Assembly (NCBI RefSeq): GCF_002873135.1
Contig: NZ_MCVI01000002.1
Span: forward strand, 24,394-88,393
DNA from: Shewanella sp. 10N.286.48.A6
GTDB lineage: Bacteria > Pseudomonadota > Gammaproteobacteria > Enterobacterales > Shewanellaceae
DNA length: 64,000 nucleotides
Direction: 5' to 3'
Below the pieces are notes generated by a model. It was not told the origin of the DNA, searched no databases, and saw nothing but the letters and a program-made list of their open reading frames with translations. The stretch's first letter is position 1; every line of letters starts with the position of its first letter. Shown in pieces: positions 58,755 through 64,000 of the stretch. Made by a program: the position numbers and the translations under genes.

Positions 58755-60134
58755 ATGACAACAATTATTTATTTGGCTTACCTTGTTGCCGCAGTCCTGT
58801 TTATTCTTGGTATTAAAGGACTGACAAAACCTAAAACAGCGGTTCGTGGCAACCAATTATCAGCCATGGGTATGTTTATTGCTGTGGTGGTAACCCTATT
58901 TGACCAAAGCATTCTTAGCTATGAGTGGATCATTGCCGGCGTACTATTAGGTGGCACCATTGGTGCAGTGATGGCGACTAAAATTAAAGTCACCGACATG
59001 CCGCAAATGGTTGCACTGTTGAATGGTTTTGGTGGCGGTGCTTCACTGGCCATTGCTGCGGCAAGTTTCCTTGACCCGACTGCAGCTACTAGCATGGTGG
59101 CGTTAATTTCTATCGGAGCGACCATTATTATTGGTGCAGTTACCCTTTCGGGTTCATTTGTGGCTTTTGCTAAGCTGCAAGAGCTTATTTCAGGTAATCC
59201 AATCAAAGTCCCAGGTAATAAAATCCTTAACGCGCTGCTGCTGATCACTGCGTTTGGCTTAGCCATTGCGCTAGTCATTAACCCTGCTAACGTCAGCTTA
59301 ATGTATGCTTTAGTGGCTGTGGCAGTGGTCTTGGGTGTGTTATTAGTGGTGCCAATTGGCGGCGCTGATATGCCGGTTGTTATTGCACTACTGAACTCCT
59401 ATTCTGGTATCGCCGCGGCAACGACTGGTTTCATTACAGGTAATACGGTATTGATTATCTCAGGTTCACTGGTTGGTGCATCAGGAATTATCCTCACACA
59501 AATCATGTGTAAAGCCATGAACCGTTCATTATTTAACGTCTTATTCGGTGTGATGGCTGAAGGCGGCGAGAAAGTCGATGCAGATGAAATTTACGCAGGT
59601 AAAGTAAAATCAACTTCGCCAGATGAAATTGCCATGATGCTAGAAACCGCTGAACGTGTGGTTATTGTCCCAGGTTACGGTTTAGCCATGGCGCAAGCAC
59701 AGCATGCAGTACGTGAGCTCGCTAACGTTTTACAAGAGCGTGGAGTCGATGTGAAGTACGCGATTCACCCTGTTGCTGGCCGTATGCCTGGCCACATGAA
59801 CGTGCTACTTGCAGAAGCTGAAGTGCCTTATGAACAGTTAGTTGAAATGGATGAGATTAATCCACAATTTGCGCAAACGGATGTGGCGATTGTCATTGGT
59901 GCCAATGATGTCACCAACCCAATGGCACGTGAAGATAAAGGTAGCCCCATCTATGGTATGCCAATTCTAAACGTCGATAAAGCCCGCACCGTGGTGGTAA
60001 TTAAGCGTTCATTAAGCCCAGGGTTTGCAGGTTTACCTAACCCATTATTTGCCATGGATAATGCACTTATGTTATTCGGTGATGGTAAAAAAGGCATTGT
60101 TGAGCTGACGCAAAGCTTAAAAGAAGCTGATTAA
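58755..60134 (+). CDS. pntB: NAD(P) transhydrogenase subunit beta
   Basis: 459 residues. Membrane domain of about 8-9 segments (1-265), then NADP-binding domain III with VIVPGYGLAMAQAQHAV, GRMPGHMNVLLAEA and IGANDVTNPMAREDKGSPIYGMP. It starts 5 bases after pntAB with AGAGGAAA upstream, and has its own terminator after it. Confidence 0.96.
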   Translation: MTTIIYLAYLVAAVLFILGIKGLTKPKTAVRGNQLSAMGMFIAVVVTLFDQSILSYEWIIAGVLLGGTIGAVMATKIKVTDMPQMVALLNGFGGGASLAIAAASFLDPTAATSMVALISIGATIIIGAVTLSGSFVAFAKLQELISGNPIKVPGNKILNALLLITAFGLAIALVINPANVSLMYALVAVAVVLGVLLVVPIGGADMPVVIALLNSYSGIAAATTGFITGNTVLIISGSLVGASGIILTQIMCKAMNRSLFNVLFGVMAEGGEKVDADEIYAGKVKSTSPDEIAMMLETAERVVIVPGYGLAMAQAQHAVRELANVLQERGVDVKYAIHPVAGRMPGHMNVLLAEAEVPYEQLVEMDEINPQFAQTDVAIVIGANDVTNPMAREDKGSPIYGMPILNVDKARTVVVIKRSLSPGFAGLPNPLFAMDNALMLFGDGKKGIVELTQSLKEAD

Positions 60135-60160
60135 TTTTCAACATGTTAGATATACCCCCT

Positions 60161-60186
60161 AAAAAGGCCGCTTAGCGGCCTTTTTA
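60161..60186 (+). terminator. Rho-independent terminator of pntAA-pntAB-pntB
   Basis: Stem AAAAAGGCCGC / GCGGCCTTTTT with loop TTA, 27 bases after pntB. Confidence 0.94.
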
Positions 60187-60337
60187 TTAATAAGCGCTTC
60201 ATTTCTATCATTGGGAGAATAAGTTATCAATAATCATACATTCTCATTCTTGACGAATTTATGAGTAAAATGTACAAAGGATATACCGATTGCTTTTCAA
60301 GCTTTAGCTCGTTTTAACACAAGGATGATTTTCTCAG

Positions 60338-61354
60338 ATGGACCCATTGGCTTCACAAATTCAACAGCTCACAGCTCAGTTAAATCAACTCACCCAAGAG
60401 AATGATTTACTTAAGCAGAAACTAAAGCTGTGTGAAGAGAAGCTCTCAGCAACACTCGATGGCACAGGCTTGTGTCTGTGGGAGCAACATATCCCTTCTG
60501 GCGATCTGACCATTTTCAATCAAGAATGGGGCGCATTGCTGGGTTATACCCTCGAAGAGCGAGCGGCAAATATTTCTAGCTGGAAAAGCCATTTACATCC
60601 TGAAGATAAAGACTGGGTCATCAAAGCTTTTGAAGATCACCTCACAGGTAAAGAAGAGGTTTATCGCGCCGTTCATCGAATGATCCATAAAAATGGCACC
60701 ACCAGCTGGGTTTCAGATCGGGGCCGTATCGTGGAATACACCTCAGATGGACACCCCTTAAGGATCATGGGCACCCATATCGATATTACCCAAGAAAAAC
60801 GCTATGAACTCGACTTAGCCCGCCTTGCCCACCAAGACCCTCTCACTGACTTACTAAACCGCGCAGCTATTGAAAAAGCTTACTTGCAGATGCAGCAAGA
60901 GAAAGACTTTAACTCAGGTAGTTTATTATTTATCGATGTTGATAATTTTAAAGGCGTTAACGACAAATATGGTCATCATTTTGGTGATTTAGTCCTAGTC
61001 GAAATCAGTAATACTCTTAATCATTATTGCCAAACCTTAATCTCAAATAATAACGTCAGCATCGCTAGGCTCGGTGGTGATGAATTTGTGATTATTACCT
61101 CAACTGCTGATTTCGCGACTATCAGCCTGCTGGCCCAGCAATTAATCAAGCACTTTACCCGATTACAAACAATCGAAGAAAAATCAGTATCACTAGGGTT
61201 AAGCATTGGTATTAGAGGCTTTGATCAGCAAGACTCATTTACCCAAGTTTGTAAGCAAGCGGATAATGCCATGTACGGCATAAAACAATCGGGTAAACAT
61301 AATTATTCATTTTCCCAGCCATGTTTAGAGCCAAAAGTTCAGCACATTGGCTAG
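60338..61354 (+). CDS. PAS-GGDEF diguanylate cyclase
   Basis: 338 residues, cytoplasmic. N-terminal coiled coil (about 4-38, heptads rich in Gln/Leu), PAS_3-type sensor (about 40-155, HPEDKDWVIKAFEDHL, GRIVEYTSDGHPLRIMGTHIDIT), then GGDEF domain with the intact active site at 246-250 (ARLGGDEFV) and DPLTDLLNR at its start. It should make cyclic di-GMP. No RxxD inhibitory site is seen just before GGDEF, so product feedback may be absent. The PAS ligand is unknown. Confidence 0.92.
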   Translation: MDPLASQIQQLTAQLNQLTQENDLLKQKLKLCEEKLSATLDGTGLCLWEQHIPSGDLTIFNQEWGALLGYTLEERAANISSWKSHLHPEDKDWVIKAFEDHLTGKEEVYRAVHRMIHKNGTTSWVSDRGRIVEYTSDGHPLRIMGTHIDITQEKRYELDLARLAHQDPLTDLLNRAAIEKAYLQMQQEKDFNSGSLLFIDVDNFKGVNDKYGHHFGDLVLVEISNTLNHYCQTLISNNNVSIARLGGDEFVIITSTADFATISLLAQQLIKHFTRLQTIEEKSVSLGLSIGIRGFDQQDSFTQVCKQADNAMYGIKQSGKHNYSFSQPCLEPKVQHIG

Positions 61355-61546
61355 GGGTTGTTGATGTGTCGAGATCAATGTGGAACACCAAAGTTCAGCT
61401 GCCGCTAAAGTTAAAAAATTGCTACAACAGCGACGATTTTCATTTTTGACAATATCTACATGCTATAATCCTGAAAATAAAAATTAGCGCTTACTTAGCT
61501 TTTTTACAGCCTCTTATCCTGCTAGGTATGAACAATTATTCTAATA

Positions 61547-62926
61547 ATGATTAACGGTAAGCCCTCTATGCCTAAAACGTCCTCTTTACTTACCGCATTT
61601 GTTTGCTTAAGCACATGCTCTTTTTCTGTCATCGCTGACAATGACCAAACCAAAACGGTTAATCCACCAAGCAAAGCAGATACTCACACTGCTCCAGAGG
61701 TTGAATACTTCCCGTCAACTTGGGGAGTTGGCATCGGCGTGCGTAAAGCTGATATTCCTTATGCCACTGAAAATGATGATGTCTATGACGTCATGCCATT
61801 AATTGAATTTGAAAATGACTACTTTTACCTAAACGGCTTAGAAGGCGGGGTTCATTTATGGAAAAATGATGAACATCAAGTCAATATATACAGTCGTTTT
61901 CGGTTCGTTGACATCCCTAAAGAATATCAAAATCAAACCCAATCTGACGCCTTTGATTTTGGTTTTCAATACCGCTTTCAAAAAGACGGCCTAGAAGCTG
62001 ATGTTGCCATCATGAGTGATGGTAACAAGCGCATGTATGGTTACACTCGTACTCAATACCACTGGCAAGGCGGTGATTGGCAATTAAATCCTTATGCCCA
62101 ATTCCAATGGAAAAGCAACGATTTCAATGAACATTACTATGGCTTAGAGCTAGCCGATCCCGGTGCTGGATTGGCTTTTTCAGCAGGGGTTAATGCTCGC
62201 TATCACCTTGCCAGTAATTTATACCTATTGGGTAACTTTGGGGTAACCCGCCTTGAAGATGATATTTATCACTTGCCCACCATTGAAAATCAATATCAAT
62301 TTGACTCCTTCTTAGGCTTTGGATTTTTCCCTGATAATAAAAGGCCCAATACCAATCCAGTCCCTAAAGAAAGTGGCGAATTTTTAAGAGTCGCACACGG
62401 CTGGGCAACGCCTTCAAACTTGAATGACATTTTAACCGGGAATGCCAAAGGCGATCGTTACAACAATCAAATGACCTCCCTTTTCTATGGTATCCCACTC
62501 AGTAATAGCTTATTCAACTTACCCATTGATTTATACTTAACAACAGGTGCTGTTTGGCATCATGACTCTGAAGTACAAGATAACTTAGCTGAAGGTGTAC
62601 TTGCAGTTAAAGCCTTTTACACCATAGATTTAGGCTGGCGTTTTCGGATAGGGGTTGCTGAAGGGTTATCTTATGTCTCTGATGTCACCTACATTGAAGG
62701 TAGCGAACTTGACGAAAAAGATTATCGACCCTCAAAACTATTAAATTACTTAGACTTTTCATTTGATGTTAACTTGGGAGATGTGTTCAACCACGCCCCA
62801 ATGAAAAACGCATGGCTAGGTTATAGTATTCATCATAGATCAGGGATTTTTGAAACCAGCTCAGCTTTTGGCCGCATCAAAGGTGGCAGCAATTACAACT
62901 CGGTTTATCTGCAGTGGCATTTTTAA
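61547..62926 (+). CDS. MipA/OmpV-type outer membrane barrel with C-terminal PagL-like barrel domain
   Basis: 459 residues with signal peptide (MPKTSSLLTAFVCLSTCSFSVIA from the second Met at 61568; the first ATG is at 61547). Residues about 55-270 resemble MipA/OmpV (WGVGIGVRKADIPY, YFYLNGLEGGVHLWK). From about 283 a second barrel follows (GEFLRVAHGWATPSNLNDIL), ending GYSIHHRSGIFETSS...KGGSNYNSVYLQWHF, which recalls PagL/acyloxyacyl-hydrolase-like outer-membrane enzymes. MipA proteins are linked to murein-enzyme scaffolding; the second part may act on lipid A, but the catalytic residues are not confirmed. Monocistronic. Confidence 0.72.
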   Translation: MINGKPSMPKTSSLLTAFVCLSTCSFSVIADNDQTKTVNPPSKADTHTAPEVEYFPSTWGVGIGVRKADIPYATENDDVYDVMPLIEFENDYFYLNGLEGGVHLWKNDEHQVNIYSRFRFVDIPKEYQNQTQSDAFDFGFQYRFQKDGLEADVAIMSDGNKRMYGYTRTQYHWQGGDWQLNPYAQFQWKSNDFNEHYYGLELADPGAGLAFSAGVNARYHLASNLYLLGNFGVTRLEDDIYHLPTIENQYQFDSFLGFGFFPDNKRPNTNPVPKESGEFLRVAHGWATPSNLNDILTGNAKGDRYNNQMTSLFYGIPLSNSLFNLPIDLYLTTGAVWHHDSEVQDNLAEGVLAVKAFYTIDLGWRFRIGVAEGLSYVSDVTYIEGSELDEKDYRPSKLLNYLDFSFDVNLGDVFNHAPMKNAWLGYSIHHRSGIFETSSAFGRIKGGSNYNSVYLQWHF

Positions 62927-62965
62927 CTTAAAAACATTGCCATAAAAAACAGATTGTTAGTACAT

Positions 62966-62994
62966 AAAAAAGCGACTTAATTAGTCGCTTTTTT
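62966..62994. terminator. Bidirectional terminator between the barrel gene and the HExxH gene
   Basis: Stem AAAAAGCGACTAA-like arms (AAAGCGAC / GTCGCTTT) around TTAATTA, with A and T runs, between convergent genes. Confidence 0.9.
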
Positions 62995-63031
62995 ATAACG
63001 TTTAAGCTCGAGGTTACAGTACTAATCAGAG

Positions 63032-64000
63032 TTATAACTTATTGTGCCCAGCCTCTTTGTTGACTAATTGCGCCGCCTCAGAGAATTGCTCAACCAACCA
63101 CTTATGGGCCTTATCCTCGCCCATTAACATGACTAATGTCGGGGAAATAACCTCAATAAGTCGTTGTTGTCGCCAAAATATATATTTAGGTAGCGCCAGC
63201 GTTGCACCTCGGCCAAATGTGCGTTGCACTAGGCTGGAGATTTCAGCAATTTCAGTGTCATCAAATAGCGCTAGCTGCGGAAATATTGTGGCAATAAACT
63301 CACTGTAGTGGTCAAAGCCTTGTATGTCTTTAAATTGATATTGGCTCAATAACCAGTGTAACTGCGGTGAGCTCCAATGGCTCATATTATGTCTATTGTT
63401 AATCAAATCCATATTACGGCGATGAAACTGCTGCCAAGCTAAATTCAAATCGGGGTGCGTTTGGGCAATACGCCACACTAAATACATGTCCGCCAACCAT
63501 TCATGCTGATAGGCAGAAAGCGTACTGGGAAGTACATCGCCGATCAAGGCAATATTCTCTAAATGCCCCACCTCATGCCATAGAGTTAATTTAAATTGTT
63601 CTAACAGCGCTAACTGATAGGTATGCCCATTGATTGAGGTTATCGTTTGGGTAAGGGGCTGCTTAGCGCTGACAATAATAATGCCGGCGATATCATGGTG
63701 ATTAACCGCTAACACCATTGCGGTTTTACCCCCTAAATGAGAGCTGATTTGCGTGTCTTTCGGTAATTGGCTCACGACTTCAATAGGTAACGCATTCAAG
63801 CAACTCGGGTAACGACTTTCATCGCACACAATTGCCTGCTTGTTACTAATAGGCATCCAACTAAATGAGCTTGAATAATAGGGGGAGATGGTGGGGGCGA
63901 GTGCGGTTTTTATCTGAAAAGGCAAGTGAGTATCAGCCAGCAATGACTGACTGATCACTAGGGTACTGATTAGAAATGCTCTCTTTAAAACGGCACTGTC
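63032..64000 (-). CDS. HExxH zincin-like exported protein (5' end outside window)
   Basis: About 323 residues visible. The frame stays open to the right edge and reads AVLKRAFLISTLVISQSLLA just inside it, a signal peptide, so the true start lies just beyond 64000. A GTG at 63958 would cut the signal peptide in half. A zinc motif HEVGH is followed about 24 residues later by HEWLAD, as in gluzincin-type metallopeptidases, with the glutamate as third ligand. The family is not recognised and proteolytic activity is inferred only from the motif. Confidence 0.65.
   Translation of the reverse strand, partial: DSAVLKRAFLISTLVISQSLLADTHLPFQIKTALAPTISPYYSSSFSWMPISNKQAIVCDESRYPSCLNALPIEVVSQLPKDTQISSHLGGKTAMVLAVNHHDIAGIIIVSAKQPLTQTITSINGHTYQLALLEQFKLTLWHEVGHLENIALIGDVLPSTLSAYQHEWLADMYLVWRIAQTHPDLNLAWQQFHRRNMDLINNRHNMSHWSSPQLHWLLSQYQFKDIQGFDHYSEFIATIFPQLALFDDTEIAEISSLVQRTFGRGATLALPKYIFWRQQRLIEVISPTLVMLMGEDKAHKWLVEQFSEAAQLVNKEAGHNKL

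Overview
The window reads as chromosomal DNA of a marine gammaproteobacterium, most likely Shewanella (order Alteromonadales). The reasons are the gene content (two-subunit-alpha transhydrogenase, Na+-NQR, epd-pgk-fba next to tkt and metK, MetJ-type boxes before metK, GlyGly-CTERM exoproteins) and the moderately AT-rich base composition. The genus call is inference from protein resemblance and gene order; no rRNA or tRNA gene was seen.

Layout. 1-1172: a ToxR-like membrane regulator with an overlapping, left-truncated small membrane partner. 1571-3864: a DUF481 outer-membrane-type protein and a MATE exporter. 4194-9915: a central-carbon block on the minus strand (tkt, epd, pgk, fba). 10260-20015: an accessory island between tkt and metK. 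It holds an intact secreted subtilase, a second subtilase-fold protein whose catalytic residues are largely lost, and a CadC/ToxR-type regulator with a TolB-like propeller. 20687-21949: metK with its promoter and Met boxes. 22108-28016: small enzymes, three GNAT acetyltransferases, a META-domain lipoprotein and a dicarboxylate/amino-acid symporter. 28106-30956: serine uptake and deamination (sdaC, sdaA). 31473-37169: RNase HI, an ITPase/XTPase, Tas-type aldo-keto reductase, csdA-csdE and an unusual Tat-exported M19 dipeptidase homologue.

37170-41359 is the most accessory-looking stretch. It has hairpin-rich non-coding DNA, two orphan small genes, a frameshifted HUH (Y1) transposase, a lone GT4 glycosyltransferase and one tiny hypothetical gene. 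41655-47570 is the complete nqrABCDEF operon (minus strand). 48056-56933 carries sulfur-assimilation genes (cobA, and cysJ-cysI-cysH), interrupted by pldA and a large periplasmic-type hypothetical. 57275-60134 is pntAA-pntAB-pntB. The right end has a PAS-GGDEF diguanylate cyclase, a MipA-type barrel fused to a second barrel domain, and an HExxH protein cut by the window edge.

How the genes work together: cobA makes the siroheme precursor that CysI needs, CysJ supplies its electrons and CysH makes its sulfite. A shared 11-base motif sits about 80 bp upstream of both cobA and cysJ. NQR and Pnt couple NADH/NADPH to sodium and proton gradients. The best candidate for something undescribed is the tkt-metK island: an active and a pseudo-subtilase, both with rhombosortase-type C-termini, next to a one-component membrane regulator. 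Several gene starts were moved inward from the longest open frame where a ribosome-binding site and family N-terminus agreed; each is noted.
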